From Planctomycetaceae bacterium (lineage in GTDB: Bacteria; Planctomycetota; Planctomycetia; Planctomycetales; Planctomycetaceae): a stretch of 64,000 bases of DNA. This document shows, one piece after another, positions 55,484-63,350 of this stretch. Below the pieces are notes generated by a model. The model worked only from the letters and a program-made list of their open reading frames with translations. It had not been told where the DNA came from and made no database searches. Numbering within the stretch: the first letter of the stretch is position 1; each line of letters begins with the position of its first letter. The DNA lies in contig JAKFWA010000002.1 in the NCBI GenBank assembly GCA_021732995.1, positions 99,098 to 163,097 of the forward strand. The letters run 5' to 3'. Made by a program: the position numbers and the translations under genes.

Positions 55484-56404
55484 TCACCGCGAACTCTCAC
55501 CTTCTTCCTCAGCCGTCTGCGGTGGGACGCGCTTCGACATGACCACCTGATTGCCGGTTTCGTTGTACGCGATCTCGTCCATGAAAGACCGCATCAGCAA
55601 CATCCCGCGCCCGCACGGACGTTCCAGGAACTCCGGATCGGTCGGATCGGGGACGGAGCTGGGATTGAACCCCGGACCTTCGTCCCGGATCTCGAAGCGA
55701 GCCTCTTCAGGACTCAGTGAGACCTCAATGAAGAGTCGCCGGTGGCAGTAAGGTTCCTCGTCCATCCGCTGCTTCGCGGTCGAGTCATACAGCGAGTGAT
55801 CCTGCTCACGCAGCGACGAACTCACTTCCAGGTTGCCGTGATAGAGCGAGTTCAGCAGCGCTTCTTCGAGCGCGATGCCGATGCGCAGTCGATCGTTCTC
55901 GGCGAAGAACCGCATACTCCGCAGCATCTCGCGGATCTGCTGTACCATCGCCTGCACCAGCCCGGTGTCATTGGGCAGGATATAGCTGGTCAGCGAGCGA
56001 ACGATCCGGTTTCTCAGCCGCGACTGCCCCTGATCCAGCGTCGCGGTCGCCATGATCTGTTCGAGGGCGTTCATCAGATCTTCGCTCAACCGCCGCTTGG
56101 TCACATAGCTGGCGGCACCGCGCTTCAGGGCCTCGACGGCCAGCTCTTCACTGCCTTGAGCTGTCATCAACAGCACGGGCACCAGCGGATAGTTGCTCTT
56201 CACGGCCTCGACCAACTCAAGCCCGTTCATCTCGGGCATGTGCAGGTCGGTGATGACCACGTCGGGGACATCAAGTTCCATGCGTTCCAGTGCGTCTCTG
56301 CCGTTGGCGGCGTAGACGAGTTGAAACTCACCGCTGCGCTGCAGCAGACCGCCCACCAGGCGTCGGTCGACCTGCGAGTCATCGACAACCAGTACCGTTT
56401 TCAT
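55484..56404 (-). CDS. Response-regulator receiver fused to RsbW-like anti-sigma serine kinase domain
   Basis: A 306-residue protein. The receiver domain is complete: acidic pair Asp8/Asp9, phosphoacceptor Asp53 (VVITDLHMPEMNG), Thr81 and Lys103. After a helical linker a HATPase_c domain of the RsbW/SpoIIAB type follows: GIALEEALLNSLYHGNLE (N-box) and FEIRDEGPGFNPSSVPDP (G1 box), closing with GRGMLLMRSFMD. A phosphorylated receiver would thus directly control a partner-switch kinase that acts on an anti-anti-sigma or sigma partner. Neither partner gene lies nearby. It is 72 bp upstream of the ABC ATPase gene. Confidence 0.9.
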   Translation of the reverse strand: MKTVLVVDDSQVDRRLVGGLLQRSGEFQLVYAANGRDALERMELDVPDVVITDLHMPEMNGLELVEAVKSNYPLVPVLLMTAQGSEELAVEALKRGAASYVTKRRLSEDLMNALEQIMATATLDQGQSRLRNRIVRSLTSYILPNDTGLVQAMVQQIREMLRSMRFFAENDRLRIGIALEEALLNSLYHGNLEVSSSLREQDHSLYDSTAKQRMDEEPYCHRRLFIEVSLSPEEARFEIRDEGPGFNPSSVPDPTDPEFLERPCGRGMLLMRSFMDEIAYNETGNQVVMSKRVPPQTAEEEGESSR

Positions 56405-56553
56405 CGTTCACACCTTCAGTTGTGGACCCGGCGGCTGGAGGAGAACAACCACGGCAAGCTTCTGTGACAAAACCTGCCGCTCGGAGAATCCGACAATTCC
56501 GGGTTCAAAGTGGCCCGTCAAGACTGTGTGAGAGTCCAACAGATCATAGAGCG

Positions 56554-57858
56554 TCAGTGAGGCTCGCGGAATGAGACGCGTTGCGCTAATTCTAACGCAG
56601 CCACGAATGAGTCGATCTCGCCGTTGAGCTGTGCGTCGCGGACCTCGTCCAGAATCTCCTTGAAACGCGGCCCGGGTTTCAAACCCGCCTTCTGCAAATC
56701 GTTACCGTTGATGAGCGGTTGCGGGTTGAGCAATTCCATCGAAGTGCTCGTTAAGAAATCATCACAGAAGAGAGCGTCAGCCGGGCTGCGGCCCGCGGCG
56801 AGGTCTCGCACGCGGATCAGGCTGATGAGTTCCTGAGCCAGCGGTTCTGCCAGAACCCGTTTCAATTGAGCGTGAGTCTTTCCAGAAGCGTTATCCAGTG
56901 CTCGCCGATGCTTGAGCAACCAGGCTGCGTCTTCGATCTCCTTGTTCGAAAACTTCAGACGCCGCCCGATCGCTTCAATCGCCTGCAACGCGGAAACCTC
57001 GGCTCGATCTCCACCATGAGACTGAGAGATCTTCTCCATTGTGCATTCGAGCAACGCGGCCCAGGCCAGCGGAAAAGTCGGAGCCTGCAACAGTCGTAGC
57101 TTCGCGAGAACTTGATGCCATGCGTCAGGCGACTCAACAACCGGCATCAGCTCCGGCAGGATCTGCGGCAGCAGCGCGACACTGAGGCATAACTCGATCG
57201 CCCGATGCCGGTGCGAGTGAACCAGCATGCGTCGTAGTTCCTGAGCGATCCGTTCGGCGCTGACGACATGAATCTGTTCCGCCATCTCGCGGACGGCGCG
57301 AGCGGTGTCATCGTCGAGCTTGAAGTCGAACGTCGCCGCGAAACGCACCGCGCGCAGCATGCGGAGCTTGTCTTCTGCCATCCGGGCCTGCGGAACTCCA
57401 ATCGCGCGAATGACCCCCGCCGCCAGGTCCTTTTCACCACCCACGTAGTCGAGCACTCGACGTTCGAGCGGATCGTAGAACATGCCGTTGATGGTGAAGT
57501 CGCGTCGCTGAGCGTCGATCTCCGGCGTGCTGAACGCGACGGACTCCGGACGTCGCCCGTCGATGTAAGCACCGTCAGAACGAAAGGTCGCAACCTCAAT
57601 CTGTCCCGCCGCCTTGTTCGGCCCCAACACCACAATCACGCCGAATGCTTCGCCCACCGCGAGCGTGCGCCGGTTGCCGAACACGCTGCGCACTTGCTCC
57701 GGCCGCGCGTTCGTTGCGACATCAAAGTCCTTCGGGGTCTTGCCCAGCAGATGATCGCGTACGCAGCCACCAGCCCACAGGGCCGTGAACCCGGCAGCCT
57801 TCAGTTGAGCGACAACGGCTTCGGCGAATTCGCGTTGAGGATCCGAGGATGTGTTCAA
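56554..57858 (-). CDS. cca: CCA tRNA nucleotidyltransferase (class II, poly(A) polymerase-type)
   Basis: A 434-residue enzyme. The class II nucleotidyltransferase head is intact: LWAGGCVRDHLLGKTPKDFDVATNA, in which Asp44 and Asp46 bind metal, then RRDFTINGMFYDP and the nucleobase-selecting region EDKLRMLRAVRFAATFDF with ERIAQELRRML. It adds or repairs the 3' CCA of tRNAs without a template, or less likely adds A tails to RNA, since class II includes PAP I. It has no C-terminal HD domain of the E. coli type. It stands alone between short intergenic repeats. Confidence 0.92.
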   Translation of the reverse strand: MNTSSDPQREFAEAVVAQLKAAGFTALWAGGCVRDHLLGKTPKDFDVATNARPEQVRSVFGNRRTLAVGEAFGVIVVLGPNKAAGQIEVATFRSDGAYIDGRRPESVAFSTPEIDAQRRDFTINGMFYDPLERRVLDYVGGEKDLAAGVIRAIGVPQARMAEDKLRMLRAVRFAATFDFKLDDDTARAVREMAEQIHVVSAERIAQELRRMLVHSHRHRAIELCLSVALLPQILPELMPVVESPDAWHQVLAKLRLLQAPTFPLAWAALLECTMEKISQSHGGDRAEVSALQAIEAIGRRLKFSNKEIEDAAWLLKHRRALDNASGKTHAQLKRVLAEPLAQELISLIRVRDLAAGRSPADALFCDDFLTSTSMELLNPQPLINGNDLQKAGLKPGPRFKEILDEVRDAQLNGEIDSFVAALELAQRVSFREPH

Positions 57859-57962
57859 AGTCAGAGGTCCGCGGTTCCTGAAGCTGAAAACTTAAGACGC
57901 ACAATTTCGCTGACGGTTTGGTGTTGCCAGGACTCAGCCCCGCGTTGCCTCCAACGGCAATT

Positions 57963-58011
57963 GCTCCCCTCGCCCCAGTACTCTGGAGAGAGGGGCCGGG
58001 GGTGAGGGGCA
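57963..58011. repeat. GC-rich imperfect palindrome
   Basis: CCCCTCGCCCC (57966-57976) pairs with GGGGGTGAGGGG (57998-58009), and an inner CCAG-TACT-CTGG hairpin sits at the apex. It lies between the CCA enzyme start and the upstream secreted-protein stop. No T-tract is present. Very similar wording is, to my recollection, frequent in planctomycete intergenic regions. Confidence 0.6.
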
Positions 58012-58046
58012 GTAGCCAAGCGGAGTCCTAAGAACCGAGACAACCG

Positions 58047-58988
58047 TCACATCTCGGGCAGTTCAATCTCCGGCAGTTTGATGGGTTCTGCGATCAACTC
58101 AGCAGCTTCCAGATCGACCATTTCGTCGACGAAGAAATCGACGCCCATTGAATCCGGATCAGGCCGGACGCTCCAGACGAGCTTCTGATCGTCCGTCAGC
58201 AGATCCATGAAAACCTTCTCGGGAACCATGCCGAGTGCACTGACGGGCTCCTCGTTGAACCGCCCAAACATCAGCCAGTTCTCCTGAAACTGAGCCGTGA
58301 CTCGTTTCCGGATGGTCTCACGCTGCTCAGGATTCAGCAGCACTACCTCGTCGAGTTCCGAAACGATCAACCGCGTCAGGCGACTGCGCTGAAACTCGTT
58401 GCGCTGCTTCCATTCATGGTCCAACTCGGCCAATTGTTGAGGCGTCAGGATATCCTGCACCGCTTTGCGAACTTCTCCGTCGGAATTCCATTTCAATTTC
58501 GCGTAGGGATTGGCCATCGCGGCCGCATCCTCCTCATCAGTTGCCGTCAAAGACTGCGTCTGCCACTCCACGAGAGCGTCGACCATCCGCTTGCGAACAG
58601 CGCTTTGAGCGTCACCGAGTTTTTTTGCCTGAGCCGCATCAGGCTTGCAGATCATCCGCACGAACTTGAAGTCTCGCTCGACGATCGGATCCGCCATGCC
58701 CTTGAACGCCAGCCGCAGTTCATTCTTGTCGATCTGATTGACCACCAGGGCTGGGTCGCTGAACAACACCTCCCCGATGAACTTGACGTTCTCATCCGCA
58801 CGGATGATGAAGTCGATCAGCGGATTCGGATCACGCGGCGGATCAAACTCATCCACTTCGAGATCCACCTCAACCCTGACTCCGGCAACCGGCAGGGGAA
58901 GCGGATTCTCAGCTTCAACATCTTGAGCGACCGCTGTTGAAGCCCCAATGAGGCCCGCAGTCGCAATGAGGCAGATGATTCGTGACAT
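58047..58988 (-). CDS. Secreted protein of unknown function
   Basis: A 313-residue protein with a signal peptide (MSRIICLIATAGLIGASTAVAQ). The mature protein is acidic and largely helical, with heptad-like stretches (RKRMVDALVEWQTQSLTATDEEDAA, ILTPQQLAELDHEWKQRNEFQR). The phrase LTPQQLAEL-type plus LLTDDQKLVW recalls Spy/CpxP- or LTXXQ-like metal-resistance helices, but no firm family is recognised. It is followed in the minus direction by a dispersed palindrome and the PQQ-like propeller gene. Confidence 0.65.
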   Translation of the reverse strand: MSRIICLIATAGLIGASTAVAQDVEAENPLPLPVAGVRVEVDLEVDEFDPPRDPNPLIDFIIRADENVKFIGEVLFSDPALVVNQIDKNELRLAFKGMADPIVERDFKFVRMICKPDAAQAKKLGDAQSAVRKRMVDALVEWQTQSLTATDEEDAAAMANPYAKLKWNSDGEVRKAVQDILTPQQLAELDHEWKQRNEFQRSRLTRLIVSELDEVVLLNPEQRETIRKRVTAQFQENWLMFGRFNEEPVSALGMVPEKVFMDLLTDDQKLVWSVRPDPDSMGVDFFVDEMVDLEAAELIAEPIKLPEIELPEM

Positions 58989-59015
58989 GAGACATCAATC
59001 CTCGAACGAATCGCT

Positions 59016-59043
59016 GTAGGTCGGACAATCCTGTCCGACCTAC
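59016..59043. repeat. Perfect palindrome (GTAGGTCGGACA family), copy 2
   Basis: GTAGGTCGGACA (59016-59027) and TGTCCGACCTAC (59032-59043) are exact 12-bp reverse complements around ATCC. The same arms occur in degenerate form at 3226-3273, about 56 kb away, showing a dispersed family. It lies in the 80-bp gap between two minus-strand genes. Confidence 0.88.
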
Positions 59044-59068
59044 TTCTCGTTTCGACTCCGAAGAGCCG

Positions 59069-60028
59069 CTAGGGCAGCGGCTGCCCGTCATCACCCAACA
59101 CAGTAGCAACCGGCATCGCGTTTCCGAACAACTGAAAATCGCGAAATGTCCAAACGACCTTCTTGTCGCGAGTTACCTCGATCAACTGAGGTTGAGACTC
59201 TCCCGCATGGCAGTTGCCGATCACAATGTTGCCATTGCTCAGCGGTTGCAGAGTCGTCACCCACGCCAGCGTGATTCCCGGCAAATCATTCTGCTCGATC
59301 TTCCAGACGATCTGCTTGTCCGGCGTCACTTCCAGAATGCTGTGTCCATTACCGGTCCCGATCAAGGTATTTCCGTTCTTCAGGCGAATCGCCGAGAAAA
59401 CAGAATTCCCAAACGCTTCCGGTCCGTGCCCGCCTTTGGGCTCCTTGCCAAACAGCGGCACCGCAAACTCCCAGACGATCTCGCCCTTCGAATCGTACTC
59501 CCGCACCAGTCCATCAGCCTCTTGAGCGACCAGGTACGTCCCGGCGTCAGTCTTCCGCACCAAGCGCGTATCCTGGTGCGGCCGCGACTTCGCGACCTTT
59601 AGCTTGATCTCGTGCTGAATCTTGCCGTCTTTGTCGACCTCAATGATGCGACTCGCTCCCGACTCCGAAATCATCGTCAGGCCGTTCTTCAACCGCTGAA
59701 ACGCATGTACCTCGACAGCGCGATTCTCGTTTCCGTTCGTCTTGGCGTTGTATTTCCAGACTTCTTTGCCGCTCGGATCCAGTTCGACGATCGTCTGATA
59801 GTTCGTCTGCAGCAGAATGTTTCCGTTCGGCAGAACTTGAGCGTCATGAATCGGCCCGGCCTTCGTCTGCCAAAGCACCTTGCCGTCACCGTCGACGATC
59901 GCCGCCACGCGTTTGCTCTCGTCAGCTCCCAGCAAGCGACGTTTCGGGCCAGTCTGCTCGGCCGATACCTGAGCCGCACACACCAGCGACAAAGCCAACG
60001 CCACGAACGCTCGACGACTCCACTTCAT
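59069..60028 (-). CDS. Secreted PQQ-like beta-propeller repeat protein
   Basis: A 319-residue exported protein starting at 60028 (GAGGT upstream; signal KWSRRAFVALALSLVCAAQVSAEQ). The repeat is of the PQQ/quinoprotein-like propeller type: GKVLWQTKAGPIHDAQVLPNGNIL, GKEVWKYNAKTNG, GEIVWEFAVPLFG, KQIVWKIEQNDLPG. No PQQ-binding catalytic Asp/Glu pair can be picked out, so a structural or binding role is likelier than dehydrogenase activity. It is a single-gene unit. Confidence 0.85.
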   Translation of the reverse strand: MKWSRRAFVALALSLVCAAQVSAEQTGPKRRLLGADESKRVAAIVDGDGKVLWQTKAGPIHDAQVLPNGNILLQTNYQTIVELDPSGKEVWKYNAKTNGNENRAVEVHAFQRLKNGLTMISESGASRIIEVDKDGKIQHEIKLKVAKSRPHQDTRLVRKTDAGTYLVAQEADGLVREYDSKGEIVWEFAVPLFGKEPKGGHGPEAFGNSVFSAIRLKNGNTLIGTGNGHSILEVTPDKQIVWKIEQNDLPGITLAWVTTLQPLSNGNIVIGNCHAGESQPQLIEVTRDKKVVWTFRDFQLFGNAMPVATVLGDDGQPLP

Positions 60029-60158
60029 GATGACCTCAGCGAAAGTTGCTTGAACGAGCAAAAGCAAAACGGCGAACGCGGAGCTTCCCAGGGAAAGTCT
60101 ACGTTCGCCGTTTCTAACGTGCGTCCATCGAAACCGCACCACCACGCACCTAACTCGG

Positions 60159-60674
60159 TTACGCTGTGCGGGCCTTGATGGTCTTCAGTGATTGCTCAAC
60201 CGTCAGTCGAGCGTCGCGGGCTTCCAGAATCCACTGGCGGAAGATGTCAGCCTGAGCGACCCCTTCCAGCACCATGACCGGATCACCCTTGGCATTCATC
60301 AGGTAAACGTCTGCGGCGCGGAAGAAGACCTGTCCCGGTTGTTGCTGCACGACGACGTTTGCCACATCCGTCAGCGCCACCGAACGCGTCATCCGCGAAC
60401 CGATGATCTTCCAGCGTTGCACCGAGCGATTCGTCAACGCATAACGGTCGCCGAAGATCTTCTGGAAGCCGTAGACCGCCAATGCGATGGGTGCCAAAGC
60501 CAGCCCAAACAGCACGTTCGAAATCTTGATGCCCCAAATCCGAATAGGAATCAGCTCGAGGATGTTCCCCAGGAGCTGCCCCGGTCCGGTCGCTGCGACG
60601 GTGGGATATTTGCTACGAATTTCGGTTTCGCTGCTTGCACTCACGCCAGCGATCGCCTGAACCTTCTGAGTCAT
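60159..60674 (-). CDS. PH-like (bPH2) domain membrane protein
   Basis: A 171-residue protein starting at 60674. A hydrophobic segment near residues 50-70 (NVLFGLALAPIALAVYGFQKI) is followed by a bacterial PH-like domain: DRYALTNRSVQRWKIIGSRMTRSVALTDVANVVVQQ, typical of YdbS/YdbT bPH2 proteins, and a closing YLMNAKGDPVMVLEGV. The C-terminal helix is Lys/Arg-rich. Such domains interact with membranes or envelope polymers; function is unknown. It is a single gene between intergenic repeats. Confidence 0.75.
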   Translation of the reverse strand: MTQKVQAIAGVSASSETEIRSKYPTVAATGPGQLLGNILELIPIRIWGIKISNVLFGLALAPIALAVYGFQKIFGDRYALTNRSVQRWKIIGSRMTRSVALTDVANVVVQQQPGQVFFRAADVYLMNAKGDPVMVLEGVAQADIFRQWILEARDARLTVEQSLKTIKARTA

Positions 60675-60834
60675 TTCCGATCTCAATCCGATAAAGCACA
60701 GCCACAACGAACAGACTTTCCGCGCATTTGCGGGGCAGCAAGCTACCAAAGCCCACCTTCTGATTCCAGCTTCGCAGCCCGCCGGTCCATTCGATGCGGT
60801 TCAAATGCTGGATTGCTAATGGGGGAAAGGATTT

Positions 60835-60917
60835 GAAACACAGAGGAACAGAGAACACGGAGAAATGAACTTCGCGGGTTCGCTGTCTTCTCTGTGACCT
60901 CTGTTCCTCTGTGTTTC
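60835..60917. repeat. Perfect 19-bp inverted repeat
   Basis: GAAACACAGAGGAACAGAG (60835-60853) and its exact reverse complement at 60899-60917 flank a partly paired centre (ACACGGAGAA against TTCTCTGTGA). It lies between the amidohydrolase stop and the PH-domain gene start. Its wording resembles arms of the element at 44129-44210. Confidence 0.85.
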
Positions 60918-60933
60918 CAGCTCTTCCGGATTT

Positions 60934-61902
60934 CTACAACCCGTAGAACTTCACAGCGTTGTCGTGAAACAGTTTCCTCTGGAACGTCTCCGAGCGATCT
61001 TTGACGATCGTTTTTAACGCATTCAACCAGCTTCCGAACGGTGCCGTAAGAGTACAAACAGGCCAGTCGCCCGCGAACATAACACGGTCTTCGCCGAAAG
61101 TATCCATGCAGAAGTTCGTGTTCTGAGCCAGATCTTCCGGCTTCCAAGTCTCGCGATTGGCCGTGACGATGATGCCCGAGATCTTGCAGACCACGTTCGG
61201 CCGGGCGGCCAGTTCCTTCACGCCCTTCTCCCACTTGGCTCGCAGGTCGGCGTCTTTGTTCTGGACGCTCAGGTTGCCGCAGTGATCCAGCACGAACTTC
61301 GTCTGCGGGCACTGGTCGACCAGCTTCGCCCCGTCCAGCAGTTCGCCCGGCCGCATACACAAGTCGAACCGCAGGCCCAGATCGCCCAGCAGCTTCACGT
61401 TGTCGACAAACTGCTTGGCGAGGCACATTCCCGGCTTGCGGTCTTCGTCATGCAGCACGGTGCGCACGCCCTTGATGTACTTGCTCTTCGCGAATCGCTC
61501 GGCGTACGCCTTGAACGACGCGTGCTGCGGTGAGCCTCCAATCACAGCACCCTTCATCGGATTGTCGCCGCGCTGGCAGAGGTCAATCACATACTCGGCC
61601 TCGCCCACCTGGTTGTCCTCGGCGACGTTCACTTCCATGTAAACGGCCTTGGTGACGTTGTGTCCCTTGGATGCTTCCAGGTAGTGCGACATCAGGAAAC
61701 TGCGGTTGATGGCCTGCACGGCATCGCCCTTCAGCCACGGCAATTTGAATTTGGACTGATCCCAAAGGTGCAGATGTGTGTCACAGACAGGCAATTTGGA
61801 TTGGTCCAACTTCGTATCTCCGGCAAGCAGGTCTCCAGTCACGGCCACAGCAGCAGCGGTGCCAGCAGCTTTGAGAAAGTCACGTCGAGCTAAGTGCGTC
61901 AT
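60934..61902 (-). CDS. Amidohydrolase_2 (PF04909) family hydrolase, Tat-exported
   Basis: A 322-residue exported TIM-barrel hydrolase starting at 61902. A twin-arginine signal (ARRDFLKAAGTAAAVAV) opens it. The metal motif CDTHLHLWD follows, then FVLDHCGN and the Asp-bearing MFAGDWPVC near the C-terminus, the amidohydrolase_2 layout. The nearest functional relatives by motif are sugar lactonases such as L-fuconolactonase and 2-pyrone-4,6-dicarboxylate lactonase; the substrate is not known. It is divergent from rtcA across a region with two hairpins. Confidence 0.87.
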   Translation of the reverse strand: MTHLARRDFLKAAGTAAAVAVTGDLLAGDTKLDQSKLPVCDTHLHLWDQSKFKLPWLKGDAVQAINRSFLMSHYLEASKGHNVTKAVYMEVNVAEDNQVGEAEYVIDLCQRGDNPMKGAVIGGSPQHASFKAYAERFAKSKYIKGVRTVLHDEDRKPGMCLAKQFVDNVKLLGDLGLRFDLCMRPGELLDGAKLVDQCPQTKFVLDHCGNLSVQNKDADLRAKWEKGVKELAARPNVVCKISGIIVTANRETWKPEDLAQNTNFCMDTFGEDRVMFAGDWPVCTLTAPFGSWLNALKTIVKDRSETFQRKLFHDNAVKFYGL

Positions 61903-62030
61903 GTCCGGCCCTTGATGGTGAGAGCGTCGTTCACGAATTTCGGAACAGCGGTATAAGAAAACTCGGCCACACCGACAACAAGCCGGGGGTTCCGCGGTCA
62001 GAAAGTCAAAGTGCGATCGCCCTAAAAGCT

Positions 62031-62051
62031 CTCCCCCCTCAAAGGGGGGAG
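62031..62051. repeat. 9-bp G/C hairpin in the amidohydrolase-rtcA divergent region
   Basis: CTCCCCCCT (62031-62039) and AGGGGGGAG (62043-62051) pair perfectly across a 3-nt loop. A second, longer hairpin lies 70 bp away at 62121-62149. No T-tract follows. Confidence 0.6.
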
Positions 62052-62120
62052 CTGGAGGGGGGCCGCTTCCAGAAACAACACCGTGCGCCAACAAGGTCCC
62101 CCTCTTCTGGCCTGCGGCCA

Positions 62121-62149
62121 TCTTCTCCCCCTTGCGAAGGGGGAGAAGA
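62121..62149. repeat. 13-bp perfect hairpin upstream of rtcA
   Basis: TCTTCTCCCCCTT (62121-62133) and AAGGGGGAGAAGA (62137-62149) form a perfect 13-bp stem with loop GCG, 25 bp before the rtcA start. Such a stem in a 5' leader could influence rtcA expression, or it may be a dispersed palindrome like the others. Confidence 0.72.
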
Positions 62150-62174
62150 AATAAACCCCAAACTCAGGTCCCAA

Positions 62175-63218
62175 ATGTCTCTGGTGTTGATTGATGGTGC
62201 GAAGGGCGAAGGCGGCGGGCAGGTCCTGCGGTCGTCGCTGGCGTTGTCGCTGATCACAGGGCGACCGGTGCGCATCGACAACATCCGGGCCAAGCGCGCC
62301 AAGTCCGGCCTGATGCGCCAGCACCTCACCGCCGTGCAAGCCGCCGCCGAGATCGGAGCCGCGCAGCTCAACGGCGCTTCGCTGGGTTCCAGTCGCCTGA
62401 CGTTTACACCCACGCAGCTCAAGGCGGGTGAGTATCACTTCGCCATCGGCACCGCCGGCAGCACGATGCTGGTCTTACAAACCATTCTACTACCGCTGCT
62501 GCTGGCCGATGGCCCGTCGCGAGTCATCCTCGAAGGCGGCACGCACAACCCGATGGCTCCGCCGTATGACTTCATTGAGCGTGTCTACTTGCCCCTGCTG
62601 AATCGCATGGGCGGCCAGGTCACCGCGAGCCTGGTCCGAGCCGGTTTCTACCCCGCTGGCGGCGGCCGTTGCGTCATCGACATCACACCCACTCAACAAC
62701 TTGGCCGGCTGGACCTGCTGGAACGCGGCCCGCTGCTGAAGCGCTCGGTGCGAGCCGTCGTCGCGCAACTCCCGCGCCACATCGCCGAGCGTGAGCTTCA
62801 TCAGGTCCTCAGCGCCCTCGATTGGCCAGAGGAGTGCGGCTGCATCGAAGCCCTGTCCGGCACCGCCTCACCAGGCAACGTCCTGATGGCGGAACTCACG
62901 TTCGAGGGTATCACCGAAGTCTTCACCGCCTTCGGAGAACGCGGCAAACCCGCCGAACAAGTTGCCGACGACTTACTCTCCCAAGTCCAAACATACCTCA
63001 CCACCGATGCCCCCATCGGAGAACACCTCGCCGACCAGTTGCTACTCCCCCTCGGCCTAGCCACCCACCAAGGCGCCACCCCCAGCACCTTTTTAACTAG
63101 CCCCCTCTCCGACCACGTCACCACCCACATCGACGTCCTGCACCAATTCCTCGACCTGAAGATTTCCACGAAACGAACCACGGACGGGACAATTCTGCTG
63201 CATCTCAGCTCACCATAA
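62175..63218 (+). CDS. rtcA: RNA 3'-terminal phosphate cyclase RtcA
   Basis: A 347-residue enzyme that converts RNA 3'-phosphate to a 2',3'-cyclic phosphate using ATP. The N-terminus GAKGEGGGQVLRSSLALSLITG, the block IRAKRAKSGLMRQHLTAV, and HNPMAPPYDFIERVYLP are typical of RtcA. The conserved His284 of GEHLADQLLLPLGLA corresponds to the adenylated His of E. coli RtcA. No rtcB ligase or rtcR regulator is adjacent, unlike the E. coli operon. It is convergent with the DUF3825 gene, which also belongs to a family linked to RNA-binding domains. Confidence 0.95.
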   Translation: MSLVLIDGAKGEGGGQVLRSSLALSLITGRPVRIDNIRAKRAKSGLMRQHLTAVQAAAEIGAAQLNGASLGSSRLTFTPTQLKAGEYHFAIGTAGSTMLVLQTILLPLLLADGPSRVILEGGTHNPMAPPYDFIERVYLPLLNRMGGQVTASLVRAGFYPAGGGRCVIDITPTQQLGRLDLLERGPLLKRSVRAVVAQLPRHIAERELHQVLSALDWPEECGCIEALSGTASPGNVLMAELTFEGITEVFTAFGERGKPAEQVADDLLSQVQTYLTTDAPIGEHLADQLLLPLGLATHQGATPSTFLTSPLSDHVTTHIDVLHQFLDLKISTKRTTDGTILLHLSSP

Positions 63219-63350
63219 CCCGGCTCACGCAATGCCCCAGAGTTTCAACACCTTCCGAGGGTGTATAATCCCCAACAAGCAACTTTACGACTCGCGCCGC
63301 CGAAACCCCTGTATCAGCCAAAGGCAATCACTTCGCCCGAAAAACATTCT
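63219..63350. other. Intergenic region between convergent rtcA and DUF3825 genes
   Basis: A 132-bp stretch whose base composition shifts from GC-rich rtcA codons to the AT-richer DUF3825 gene. No strong hairpin with a T-tract was found. Confidence 0.4.
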
